From NCBI GenBank assembly GCA_018061825.1, contig JAGOTK010000007.1:1-32693 (forward strand): a stretch of DNA of 32,693 nucleotides, read 5' to 3'. The notes beneath the pieces are model-generated. The model worked only from the letters and a program-made list of their open reading frames with translations. It had not been told where the DNA came from and made no database searches. Below are positions 9,537 to 16,925 of this stretch, piece after piece (positions within the stretch are counted from its first letter, which is position 1; the number at the start of each line of letters is the position of its first letter). The translations under genes were made by a program, and so were the position numbers. The DNA comes from Minisyncoccota bacterium (GTDB lineage Bacteria > Patescibacteriota > Minisyncoccia > Phycocordibacterales > UBA5272).

Positions 9537-12149
9537 ATGTCACTGTTAACTAAATTGTTTAAGTCTGAAAATGAAAAATTAATAAATAAATTCTACCCAT
9601 TAGTAGATAAAGTCTTAGCTTTAGAGGATGATCTAAAGCTTCTTTCAGATATAAAATTAAAAGAAAAGAGTTTATCTTTGAAAAATAAAATTCAAGATGA
9701 AATAAAAATAGAAGAAGATATTTTAAAATTAAAAAATCTAAACGATTTAGAATTTAAAAAAGAAGACAAGCACATCATTGAGACTATTTTAGAAAATAAT
9801 TTGATAGAAGCTTTTGCTTTAGCAAGAGAAGCATCAAGAAGAACTCTTGGCATGATGCATTATAGAGTCCAAATAATAGGAGGGATCATGATGCATAAAG
9901 GATACATTGCTGAAATGAGGACAGGAGAAGGAAAAACTCTTGTGGCTACTCTCCCAGCATATTTAAACGCTCTTTCTGGAAAAGGTGTACATGTGGTGAC
10001 TGTAAATGATTATTTGTCAAAAAGAGATGCAGTCTGGATGGGTAGAATATATGATTCACTTGGACTTACTATTGGTATTTTAAATCATGAGGTATCTTAT
10101 CTATTTGATAGAGATGTAGTAGGAAATGAAGATGAAAAAGAAGAAAAGATTAATGATCAAGAAATTAAAATAGAAGGAAATTTTAAAATAGAAAATGAAT
10201 ATTTAAAGAGAGTCACAAGAAGAGATGCTTATCTCGCAGATATTACGTATGGTACAAATAATGAATTTGGTTTTGATTATTTGAGAGATAATCTCGTATA
10301 TGAAAAAGATCAACTTGTACAAAGAGGTCATAGTTTTGCAATTGTCGACGAAGTAGACTCTATTTTGATTGACGAATCTCGTACACCACTTATTATTTCT
10401 TCAGAAGCTCAAGATTCAGATGAATTATACAAAAGATTTGCACGATTTGTAGAGAGATTAGTCGAAGGTGAAGATTATGATAAAGATGAAAAACAAAAAG
10501 CTATCTCATTAAAACCTTTAGCTATTGAAAAAGTAGAAAAAGAATTTAATATTCCAAATCTTTATTCAGCAGAAAATGTAAAACTCGTTCATCATCTTGA
10601 AATAGCAGTAAAAGCAAAAGCTTTATTTATAAAAGAAAAGCAATATGTGATCAAAGATGTTGTAAAAGAAAATGGATTCAATGGTAAAGAAATAATGATA
10701 GTTGATGAATTTACAGGAAGAATGCAGCCAGGAAGAAGATGGAGTGAAGGGCTTCATCAAGCCATAGAAGCAAAAGAAAATGTACAGATACAAAAAGAGT
10801 CAAAGACTATCGCTTCTATCACATATCAAAATTATTTTAGATTTTATATGAAGCTTTCAGGTATGAGTGGTACAGCAAAGACTTCAGAAGAAGAATTTTT
10901 TAAAGTTTACAATATTCCAGTATCAGAAATTCCAACAAATAAAAAAGTTGTTCGTGATGATAAACAAGATCTTATTTTTCAAACAGAAAAAGGAAAATTG
11001 AAAGCTCTCACAAGAGAAGTAAAAGCTTTATTTGAAAAAGGACAGCCAGTATTGATAGGTACTATATCAATTGAGAAAAATGAGATGATTTCTAAATATT
11101 TAGAAAGAGAAAATGTGACTCATAATATTTTGAATGCTAAAAATCACGAAAGAGAAGGAGAGATTATAGCAGGAGCTGGTAAAAAACATGCTGTGACAAT
11201 AGCTACAAATCTTGCTGGTCGTGGAGTGGATATAAAGCTAGGTGGTCCAAATCCAACAGAGTTTGAAAAAGAAGAAATAAATAATCTAGGAGGTCTTTTT
11301 GTGATAGGTACAGAGCGACATGAAGCAAGAAGAATAGATAATCAGCTTCGTGGTCGTAGTGGAAGACAAGGAGACAATGGGGCCACACAATTTTTTGTAT
11401 CTCTTGAAGATGATCTTATGAGAATTTTCGGTGGATCTGGTGTGAAAAATATGATGAATAAATTTGGACTTCCAGAAGATATGCCAATCACATCAAAAAT
11501 GGTCTCAAATATGCTTGAAGGGGCACAGGAAAAAATAGAAGGATTTCATTTTGATGCAAGAAAGCATACACTTCAATACGATGATGTCTTAAATCATCAA
11601 CGTCAAGGTGTATATGAAAGAAGAAGAAAAGTATTACTTGGAGATGAAAAAGAAATAAATGATATTTTAGAAGAGCTTTATTTAGTAAAGCCAGAATTAA
11701 GAGATTTTGTATTAGAAAAAGAAGAAAAATATACAAAAGAAATATTAAACGAAGTGCTCAAAAATATTTATTTACAAATAGTAGATCAATATTTTATGGC
11801 ACATTTAGAACACATGGATCATATTCGCCAATCTGTGAATTTGAGAGCTTATGGACAAAGAGATCCACTTGTAGAATATAAAAAAGAAGCTTTGGCCACA
11901 TATCGCGCAATGCAAGACAAAATGAAAGAAGATTTTTATAATTTTATTACTCATATCGATAATCTGGTAGCAAATATTGAGAGTCAAAAAATTTTAAAAG
12001 AATCACAAATGAGAAACAGTACTTCGTTAGAAAACAAAAATAAAGAAATAGATAATAAAAAAATATCAAGAAATGATCCTTGTCCTTGTAAATCTGGAAA
12101 AAAAGTAAAGAAATGTGATTGTTTAGAATATTCTTATCTAAGAAAGTAG
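9537..12149 (+). CDS. secA: Preprotein translocase ATPase SecA
   Basis: An 870-residue protein of normal SecA length. SecA is the cytosolic motor that drives unfolded preproteins through SecYEG. Visible features are MMHYRVQIIGG, Walker A MRTGEGKT (Gly130-Thr134), TYGTNNEFGFDYLRDN, the DEAD-type VDEVDSILIDESRTPLIIS box, ATNLAGRGVDIKLGG, GTERHEARRIDNQLRGRSGRQGD (motif VI) and a C-terminal SEC-C zinc-binding tail with Cys849, Cys851, Cys860 and Cys862. A charged stretch rich in Glu/Lys (about residues 195-220) lengthens the region after the first nucleotide-binding segment. It is one of only two genes here that end in TAG. The murF promoter overlaps its stop. Confidence 0.98.
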   Translation: MSLLTKLFKSENEKLINKFYPLVDKVLALEDDLKLLSDIKLKEKSLSLKNKIQDEIKIEEDILKLKNLNDLEFKKEDKHIIETILENNLIEAFALAREASRRTLGMMHYRVQIIGGIMMHKGYIAEMRTGEGKTLVATLPAYLNALSGKGVHVVTVNDYLSKRDAVWMGRIYDSLGLTIGILNHEVSYLFDRDVVGNEDEKEEKINDQEIKIEGNFKIENEYLKRVTRRDAYLADITYGTNNEFGFDYLRDNLVYEKDQLVQRGHSFAIVDEVDSILIDESRTPLIISSEAQDSDELYKRFARFVERLVEGEDYDKDEKQKAISLKPLAIEKVEKEFNIPNLYSAENVKLVHHLEIAVKAKALFIKEKQYVIKDVVKENGFNGKEIMIVDEFTGRMQPGRRWSEGLHQAIEAKENVQIQKESKTIASITYQNYFRFYMKLSGMSGTAKTSEEEFFKVYNIPVSEIPTNKKVVRDDKQDLIFQTEKGKLKALTREVKALFEKGQPVLIGTISIEKNEMISKYLERENVTHNILNAKNHEREGEIIAGAGKKHAVTIATNLAGRGVDIKLGGPNPTEFEKEEINNLGGLFVIGTERHEARRIDNQLRGRSGRQGDNGATQFFVSLEDDLMRIFGGSGVKNMMNKFGLPEDMPITSKMVSNMLEGAQEKIEGFHFDARKHTLQYDDVLNHQRQGVYERRRKVLLGDEKEINDILEELYLVKPELRDFVLEKEEKYTKEILNEVLKNIYLQIVDQYFMAHLEHMDHIRQSVNLRAYGQRDPLVEYKKEALATYRAMQDKMKEDFYNFITHIDNLVANIESQKILKESQMRNSTSLENKNKEIDNKKISRNDPCPCKSGKKVKKCDCLEYSYLRK

Positions 12150-12155
12150 TATAAT
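12150..12155 (+). promoter_or_regulatory. -10 box for murF next to the secA stop
   Basis: TATAAT follows the secA TAG (12147-12149) directly and lies 10 bases before the murF ATG. It would give a nearly leaderless murF transcript in addition to read-through from secA. No TG extension is present. Confidence 0.5.
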
Positions 12156-12165
12156 GTAAATTGCT

Positions 12166-13572
12166 ATGAAAAATTATTTTAAAAAAATAGTACTAACAAT
12201 TATAACTTGGCAAGCAAGAGTTATCATCAAAAAAAACAAGCCTACTATTATTGGTATTACTGGAAACTTAGGAAAAACATCTACAAAAGATTTTATTTTT
12301 AGTGTTTTAAAAGATAATTTAAAAGGATCAGATGGTCACACTTTGGTGATTTCAAGTAAAAAGAGTATGAATAGTGAATTTGGAGTTCCTCTCACTATTT
12401 TAGAAGAAGAAAGTGGTTGGGGAAATCCTTTTCTTTGGATAAAGATTATCATCAATGGTTTTGCAAAGATTTTTGAAAAACCATTTTTTAAATATTTAGT
12501 TTTAGAAATTGGAGCAGATGCTCCTGGTGATATAAAGTCTATCTGTGAATATATAAAGCCTGATATAGCTGTACTTACCGGATTTGCAGAAGTTCCTGTA
12601 CACATTGAGTTTTTTGGAGGTGATAGAGATTTGCTCGTAAAAGAAAAGAAATATCTAATAGACAACATAAAGCCAGGAGGTATCTTTATATATAATCTAG
12701 ATGATAAAGATTGTGTAAAAATAGCAGACGAAGTAAAAAGTGATATTTTAAATAGAAATAGAGATATAGTATTGAAATCTTATTCAGTTAAAAGTAATAC
12801 AGCTGATATATATACTAAAAATATAGATTTTATTTTAACAAAAAATGAAAATAATATACAAGATCTAAAAGGAGTATCAGCAAATCTTTTATTTAAAGAT
12901 AAACAAGAGAAAAAAATAGAAATAAATGGAGTGATAGGTGAAGCTCTTGTTTACTCTTTAATGTCATCATTACTTATTGCAAAAGAATTAAACATAGATT
13001 TAGATAAAGCAATACTTGATATTCAAAACACAAGAAGAACAAATGGAAGAATGAGAATATTAAATGGGTTTTATAATAGTATTATAATAGATGACACCTA
13101 TAATTCTTCTCCAAAAGCAGTTGAAAATGGTATCGATACAATTAAAAAGCTAGACATAGAAAAGAAAAAGATTTTTGTATTAGGAGATATGCTAGAGCTT
13201 GGTGATTTTACAAAGAGTGAACATGAAAGAATAGGTAAAATCGTATCCAATTCTTGTGATATTCTTTTGACTTGTGGAATCCGTGCAAAGATAATCGCTG
13301 ATTCAGCAATGAAGAATGGGATGAGTGGAGAAAATATATGTATATGTGGAGATAGTATTGAGACCGGCAAAGAATTACTACGAATCCTAGAAGACTTAAA
13401 AGAAAAAGATTATAAAAATGGAAAAATAGAAAAAGAAATAGGAGGAAATCTTATTTTTGTAAAAGGCTCACAAGGTGCAAGAATGGAAAAGATAGTAAAA
13501 ATGATTTTAGCAGATCATCACAATTCGAATATTGATCTAGTCAGACAAGATAAAGCGTGGAAGGAGAGGTAA
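12166..13572 (+). CDS. murF: UDP-N-acetylmuramoyl-tripeptide--D-alanyl-D-alanine ligase (MurF-like Mur ligase)
   Basis: A 468-residue Mur ligase that adds the D-Ala-D-Ala dipeptide in the last cytoplasmic step of peptidoglycan precursor synthesis. The ATP loop GITGNLGKTST has Lys37. Later motifs are MNSEFGVPLTIL, LVLEIGADAPGDI, TGFAEVPVHIEFFGG, a TRRTNGRM-like segment near residue 295, the IIDDTYNSSPKAVENGI signature and VLGDMLELG. The N-terminal substrate domain is short, as the P-loop comes unusually early (about residue 30, against about 110 in E. coli MurF). A related amino-acid ligase acting on a wall precursor is therefore possible, but the DDTYNSSP and GDMLELG motifs favour MurF. The final codons abut the convergent gene with no spacer. 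Confidence 0.88.
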   Translation: MKNYFKKIVLTIITWQARVIIKKNKPTIIGITGNLGKTSTKDFIFSVLKDNLKGSDGHTLVISSKKSMNSEFGVPLTILEEESGWGNPFLWIKIIINGFAKIFEKPFFKYLVLEIGADAPGDIKSICEYIKPDIAVLTGFAEVPVHIEFFGGDRDLLVKEKKYLIDNIKPGGIFIYNLDDKDCVKIADEVKSDILNRNRDIVLKSYSVKSNTADIYTKNIDFILTKNENNIQDLKGVSANLLFKDKQEKKIEINGVIGEALVYSLMSSLLIAKELNIDLDKAILDIQNTRRTNGRMRILNGFYNSIIIDDTYNSSPKAVENGIDTIKKLDIEKKKIFVLGDMLELGDFTKSEHERIGKIVSNSCDILLTCGIRAKIIADSAMKNGMSGENICICGDSIETGKELLRILEDLKEKDYKNGKIEKEIGGNLIFVKGSQGARMEKIVKMILADHHNSNIDLVRQDKAWKER

Positions 13573-14001
13573 TTAGTATATTGTTCTTTTTCCATCTATA
13601 TAATCCATCCTTCTTTTATTTTTTGGTAAAAGATATTTATAATAAGAGAGCCATTTTCTCTTATTTAAATATTCTTTATTTTGATCATTTTGATGTGCTT
13701 CTTGCTCATGACTCATAAAATAATAAGCTTCTATTTTATTTTTCTTTAATATAAATCTCGCATATAGATATTGTAAGGCTCCTATAATATAGATACCCAG
13801 TATTAGAGTTTCTATGCATTGATAGATATGTATACTTTCATGTCTTATATAATCCTGATTATTCAAGATGTCTTCATCTCTGACTACAATAAAAGGGAAT
13901 AGCATTACTCCCCCAATGGGAACTCCAAAGAAAAAAGCTATAATTTTACATATCTTTTTAGATCTTATAACTGGAATATTATTTTTAAATATAATTTTCA
14001 T
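13573..14001 (-). CDS. Small membrane protein with HExxH motif, putative zinc metallopeptidase-like
   Basis: A 142-residue protein. A basic N-terminus is followed by a membrane segment (about residues 18-40), then HESIH (His54, Glu55, His58), a second membrane segment (about 64-84) and a SHEQEAHQND segment (Glu99/Glu101) that could supply a third metal ligand. The C-terminal tail is basic. HExxH followed later by an E-rich helix suggests a zinc peptidase fold, but no named family is certain and a non-enzymatic role is possible. It begins 6 bases after the tRNA-Glu gene on the same strand, so tRNA processing may release its mRNA. Its stop codon abuts that of murF. Confidence 0.65.
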   Translation of the reverse strand: MKIIFKNNIPVIRSKKICKIIAFFFGVPIGGVMLFPFIVVRDEDILNNQDYIRHESIHIYQCIETLILGIYIIGALQYLYARFILKKNKIEAYYFMSHEQEAHQNDQNKEYLNKRKWLSYYKYLLPKNKRRMDYIDGKRTIY

Positions 14002-14007
14002 TGTTTG

Positions 14008-14079
14008 TGACCCTACAGAGAATCGAACTCTGCTTTTATCCTTGAGAAGGATACGTCCTAACCGATAGACGATAGGGCC
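14008..14079 (-). tRNA. tRNA-Glu (CTC)
   Basis: A minus-strand cloverleaf: acceptor GGCCCTA/TAGGGTC (one G-U pair), D-arm GTCT...GGAC, anticodon loop TTCTCAA, T-loop TTCGATT and discriminator A. The CCA end is not encoded. Confidence 0.95.
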
Positions 14080-14364
14080 ATTTTACCTTTACTTCTTTAA
14101 AATTTTATAGAAGTGGACTTTTGGGAGTCTTTTGAAGATTTTGACACAAAGTAATTCTAGCACATATTTTTAATAAGTCAAAATAGTATTGAAAAATAAG
14201 GCTTTTTTTAGGAGTCTATTTGACAAGTCTATTTTAATGTTGTAGAGTCCTTGACTTTTGTATTGCAATTTGCTAACATATGCACATATGAGCGATAAGC
14301 TCATTTTTCGTTTCTAAACGGAATATACAGATATAGATAGTTCGCGGAGCTAAACCGCAATGTT
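14080..14364. promoter_or_regulatory. Upstream region of the wall hydrolase: stacked promoters and structured leader
   Basis: No gene is seen in this 285-base gap. Two promoters with 17-base spacers point right: TTGACA (14220-14225) with TAGAGT (14243-14248), and TTGACT (14251-14256) with extended TGCTAACAT (14271-14279). A GAGTCt/c..TTGA-like motif recurs near 14125, 14212 and 14245. The leader of about 80 bases holds a perfect ATGAGC/GCTCAT hairpin (14288-14304) followed by Ts. A GCGG/CCGC hairpin (14344-14358) ends 6 bases before the ATG. This is the most elaborate control region in the window. Confidence 0.55.
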
Positions 14365-14916
14365 ATGAAAAAAAAATTACACAATACTCTCTTTGTTATG
14401 GCTTTCATACCTTTGCTAGCCCTATCAACGTTTGAGTTAAATACAGTCCCAAATGATACAGTAGATACCAAAAATAACAGTGTCTCTGTATCTCAGGGAG
14501 AAAAGTTGAGTGTACAAGATATTCAGAGAAAAGAAGCTGCAAAAAAGATAGATACTTATTTTAAAAATAGATCTATGCCACTTGCAGGATATGGAGAACA
14601 ATTTGTGCTTGTAGCAGAAAAATATGGTTTACCATACAATCTATTACCAGCAGTTGCTGTCCGTGAGTCCTCTGGAGGAAAGTTTTTATTAAATAACAAT
14701 CCATTTGGATGGGGGTCTGCAAAGATTAAATTCTCGAATTTCGATGAAGCTATCGAAGTCGTGGGTAAAAATCTAGGTGGTGCTAATCCAAGAACAGCTG
14801 CTTATTATTCTGGAAATTCTGTGCGTACAAAACTTTATAATTATAACGGTGTCGTTATGAATGGATACGAAGATGAGGTTATGGTGATTATGGATATGTT
14901 TGACGATCAAGGTTAA
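14365..14916 (+). CDS. Secreted glucosaminidase/lysozyme-like cell-wall hydrolase
   Basis: A 183-residue protein. It has a signal peptide (basic start, hydrophobic core about residues 8-21, no lipobox), a polar linker, then a lysozyme-fold catalytic region from about residue 75. AEKYGLPYNLLPAVAVRESSGG contains the presumed catalytic Glu (about residue 100), and NNPFGWGS followed by FDEAIEVVGKNLGG is typical of glucosaminidase or LT-like muramidases. Such enzymes cut glycan strands for growth or division. The upstream region is long and structured with two promoters, unlike most genes here, so tight control is likely. A bidirectional terminator follows. A pure binding role is possible if the Glu is not catalytic. 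Confidence 0.8.
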   Translation: MKKKLHNTLFVMAFIPLLALSTFELNTVPNDTVDTKNNSVSVSQGEKLSVQDIQRKEAAKKIDTYFKNRSMPLAGYGEQFVLVAEKYGLPYNLLPAVAVRESSGGKFLLNNNPFGWGSAKIKFSNFDEAIEVVGKNLGGANPRTAAYYSGNSVRTKLYNYNGVVMNGYEDEVMVIMDMFDDQG

Positions 14917-14935
14917 TCAAATCCAATTAATTCCT

Positions 14936-14979
14936 AAAACAAAAACAAGCTCTATGATGAGCTTGTTTTTGTTTTTTTA
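14936..14979. terminator. Bidirectional terminator between the wall hydrolase and mscL
   Basis: AAAACAAAAACAAGCTC and GAGCTTGTTTTTGTTTT form a perfect 17-bp stem around a 6-base loop, followed by Ts. The genes on both sides converge on it. Confidence 0.93.
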
Positions 14980-14981
14980 TA

Positions 14982-15290
14982 TTAATCCTTTTTATCTAAT
15001 TTATTTAAAGGTGATTTTACAAATATCAAATATATAACCAATAATATTGCAAAGAAATCAATAAGTACTGAAGCTAAATTTCCCCATTTTATCACCGCGC
15101 TTGTACCAGGGATTATAAATACATAATCAGCCAGATTGCCAGCCTTTCCTAACAGTACTCCAATTAAAGGGTTGATGAGATCATCCACTAACGCTGACAC
15201 TACTTTTGTCACAGCAGAGCCAGCTATGATACCAACAGCTAGACCAATCACTCCTTTTTCTTTTACAAACTGTATAAATTCTTTTACCAT
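14982..15290 (-). CDS. mscL: Large-conductance mechanosensitive channel MscL
   Basis: A 102-residue protein. The N-terminal amphipathic helix and TM1 (KEFIQFVKEKGVIGLAVGIIAGSAVTKVVSALVDD as separate motifs: the GLAVGIIAG core and the VSALVDDLINP end) are typical. A short periplasmic loop and TM2 (about residues 72-91) follow, then a basic tail. MscL is a homopentamer that opens under membrane tension to release solutes during osmotic downshock. At 102 residues it is shorter than the usual 130-150, mainly through a short loop and no C-terminal bundle helix. An extended -10 TGATATGAT lies at 15318-15326 on the minus strand. Confidence 0.94.
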   Translation of the reverse strand: MVKEFIQFVKEKGVIGLAVGIIAGSAVTKVVSALVDDLINPLIGVLLGKAGNLADYVFIIPGTSAVIKWGNLASVLIDFFAILLVIYLIFVKSPLNKLDKKD

Positions 15291-15434
15291 ATATTTCTTT
15301 TGATTTATTATATTAAAATCATATCATTATTATTTTTACAATACAAAATCTATCTTACAAATTAGACAATAAAATATACCTGTATTATCTACAAGTATAT
15401 TTTATTTATATATTATTCTTCTTTCAGTATTTTA

Positions 15435-16130
15435 CTATTGTGTAGTTGTAAATTTATTATGTACTCCCCATACACTCACATTTCCTTTTGCATCCTTTGC
15501 TACTAATGTGTAATAGTAAGTAGTATTTGGATTTAAATTAGAAATAGTGACTGTCTGATAAGTATTTAAGCTTGAAGTTGTATTTGTAGTTTGTCCACTT
15601 AATACAGAGAATCCTACACTATTTATATCTCCTTCATTAAAAGATAAAGGTGAAGTGCTATATGCTGCGTAAGCAGTAGTAGCTTCATTTGTGTAGAAAG
15701 TAAAAGTTGCTTGATCTTTATTTACAGATTGACTAACAGTATTAAATATAGGTGCGTCTATATCTGTTGTCATGATTCCTCCTGCTAATATTTGTTGATT
15801 TATTTTTGTAAGAGTTAATGGTCCAACACGTCCAGCTTGGCTAAGTCCATAAGTTGCTTGATAATTCATCACAGCTTGTCTTGTCAATGTTCCAAAGTAT
15901 CCTGTCACTAATTGTGATGGATATATTGTAGTATTTGAACTTAAAAAAGCTTGTAAATTTGTCACATTTGTACCTCTATCACCAAAATCTAGCTGACTAG
16001 TTATTGTTGAATAAGTTTGCGCGCTTACTTTTCCTATTGCTAAGATGGATAAGACTGAAAACATTACTGCTGACATGATAGATATATTAAATACCTTTTG
16101 AGAACTTGAGTTTATTTTGTTTTTTGTCAT
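15435..16130 (-). CDS. Secreted protein with peptidoglycan-binding and fibronectin type III domains
   Basis: The frame is open from an upstream ATG at 16199, but the ATG at 16130 is preferred. It gives a 231-residue protein with a normal signal peptide: Lys-rich start, hydrophobic core and an AxA-like site at GKVSA-QT. The mature protein has a PG_binding_1 domain (LDFGDRGTNVTNLQAFL...GYFGTLTRQAV..YQ) and then a fibronectin type III-like domain ending in LNPNTTYYYTLVAKDAKGN and FTTTQ. This pairing suggests wall-anchored surface display. It ends in TAG. It resembles the partial gene at the left edge in having a PG-binding segment plus a beta-domain. Confidence 0.82.
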   Translation of the reverse strand: MTKNKINSSSQKVFNISIMSAVMFSVLSILAIGKVSAQTYSTITSQLDFGDRGTNVTNLQAFLSSNTTIYPSQLVTGYFGTLTRQAVMNYQATYGLSQAGRVGPLTLTKINQQILAGGIMTTDIDAPIFNTVSQSVNKDQATFTFYTNEATTAYAAYSTSPLSFNEGDINSVGFSVLSGQTTNTTSSLNTYQTVTISNLNPNTTYYYTLVAKDAKGNVSVWGVHNKFTTTQ

Positions 16131-16453
16131 ATTTTTATTTATTAGATTATTAAATAAATACATTAGAATAATAATTATATAAATATGTTTTTCAAACAAT
16201 AGGTATGAATTTTTGTTATAATTTATTGGTTCTTGTTACTGAAATGGACAAACATGTATCCAGATCGATAAAATGTAGAAGATTATGTTAAAGGGTCAAA
16301 GACTCCTTAGTTATTAATCATTAACAAAAAGTTACATTCATATTCACTATACTACACAATAATCTTTATACCTAATCAAGATATCTTAAGTTAATTTTTA
16401 AAATATTTTTTTATTTTAAAAAAGAAGTTTTTCATGTTAGAATATTAATCATT
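16131..16453. other. Intergenic region with rightward promoter and no clear gene
   Basis: Minus-strand promoter sequences for the PGBD-FN3 gene lie at its left end (TATAAT on the minus strand at 16174-16179). On the plus strand a perfect TGTTATAAT at 16214-16222 points at about 200 bases with no recognised gene. The only open frame close to it is 15 codons at 16244-16291 and is basic (MDKHVSRSIKCRRLC). Either a small RNA or a tiny peptide is possible. The region ends in T-rich sequence before the tRNA-Ser promoter. Confidence 0.35.
16435..16443 (+). promoter_or_regulatory. Extended -10 box for the tRNA-Ser pair
   Basis: TGTTAGAAT lies 10 bases before the first tRNA-Ser. With only 15 bases between the two tRNAs, they are probably one transcript. 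Confidence 0.65.
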
Positions 16454-16545
16454 GGAGACGTGTCAGAGCGGTCTAACGTACCTCTTTGCTAAAGAGGCAG
16501 GGGTGTCAAAGCCCCTCGCGAGTTCGAATCTCGCCGTCTCCGCCA
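16454..16545 (+). tRNA. tRNA-Ser (GCT)
   Basis: A class II tRNA: acceptor GGAGACG/CGTCTCC, anticodon stem CCTCT/AGAGG with loop TTGCTAA, a long variable arm (AGGGG/CCCCT), T-arm GCGAG-TTCGAAT-CTCGC, discriminator G and encoded CCA. It reads AGC/AGT. Confidence 0.95.
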
Positions 16546-16560
16546 CGTTTTAAAATAAAA

Positions 16561-16650
16561 GGAGAATTGGATGAGTGGTTTAAATCAACGGTTTACTAAA
16601 CCGTCGAACTTGTAAAAGTTCCGTGAGTTCGAATCTCACATTCTCCGCCA
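16561..16650 (+). tRNA. tRNA-Ser with anticodon ACT
   Basis: A class II tRNA: acceptor GGAGAAT/ATTCTCC, anticodon stem ACGGT/ACCGT, loop TTACTAA (anticodon ACT), variable arm GAACTT/AAGTTC with a GTAA loop, T-arm GTGAG-TTCGAAT-CTCAC, discriminator G and encoded CCA. The fold is fully paired, so it does not look like a decaying gene. The long variable arm and G73 fit serine identity. An A at position 34 in a Ser tRNA reading AGT is very unusual, because the normal GCT tRNA already reads AGT and AGC. Confidence 0.9.
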
Positions 16651-16810
16651 CTGCCTCGCAGAGCCTCGGCAACCCTGAAAGAAAAAACACTCCTTGCATT
16701 TCTGATTTGACCGGGGTGAAATTTCTTTTGAAAAAAGGAAAAGGTATTTTTCTTTTAGGGTTCTGCTCTCTAAGTATTCGGGCAGGTAGCGGAACAATTA
16801 TATTTGTATA
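16651..16810. other. Relatively GC-rich block with long imperfect stem-loop, no gene
   Basis: Counting 16651-16800 gives about 43% G+C, well above the surroundings. AACCCTGAAAGAAAAA (16671-16686) pairs with TTTTTCTTTTAGGGTT (16747-16762) over 16 positions with one G-U pair, enclosing 60 bases. CCTCG occurs twice just outside the stem. Short frames are open on both strands but run into the tRNA, and neither looks like a protein. It may be a structured RNA, a non-autonomous mobile element or a remnant of transferred DNA. Confidence 0.6.
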
Positions 16811-16855
16811 TAAAAAATACAAGCATTTAAAGAATTAATTAGCTTATTTGTATAC

Positions 16856-16883
16856 TTGACATATATGTAGTATATGCTATATT
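16856..16883 (+). promoter_or_regulatory. Promoter of the GH25 lysozyme gene
   Basis: TTGACA (16856-16861), a 16-base spacer and TATATT (16878-16883) with a TGC extension. This is the best -35/-10 pair in the window. The leader is about 36 bases. Confidence 0.75.
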
Positions 16884-16925
16884 ATATATAGTCATTCTTT
16901 GTAATTAACCCTTAAATTTTTAAAA

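Noticed and set aside
12336-12668. 110-residue minus-strand frame inside murF
   Set aside because: Shadow of a conserved Mur ligase region; no promoter or terminator of its own.
13868-14068. 66-residue plus-strand open frame
   Set aside because: It is antisense to the HExxH gene and runs through tRNA-Glu.
14141-14169. Third upstream promoter, TTGACA with ATATTT
   Set aside because: The -10 is poor and lies about 200 bases from the gene; not counted with the two better promoters.
16131-16199. Longer start (ATG 16199) for the PGBD-FN3 protein
   Set aside because: It would put 23 hydrophobic residues before a normal signal peptide; the ATG at 16130 gives a standard one.
16454-16650. Tandem tRNA-Ser genes as an integration site
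   Set aside because: No integrase, and no second copy of the tRNA 3' end was found to the right within the window.
16580-16822. 80-residue minus-strand open frame and 71-residue plus-strand frame over the GC-rich block
   Set aside because: Both run into the tRNA-Ser gene; part of each product is just translated tRNA, and neither has promoter or start support.
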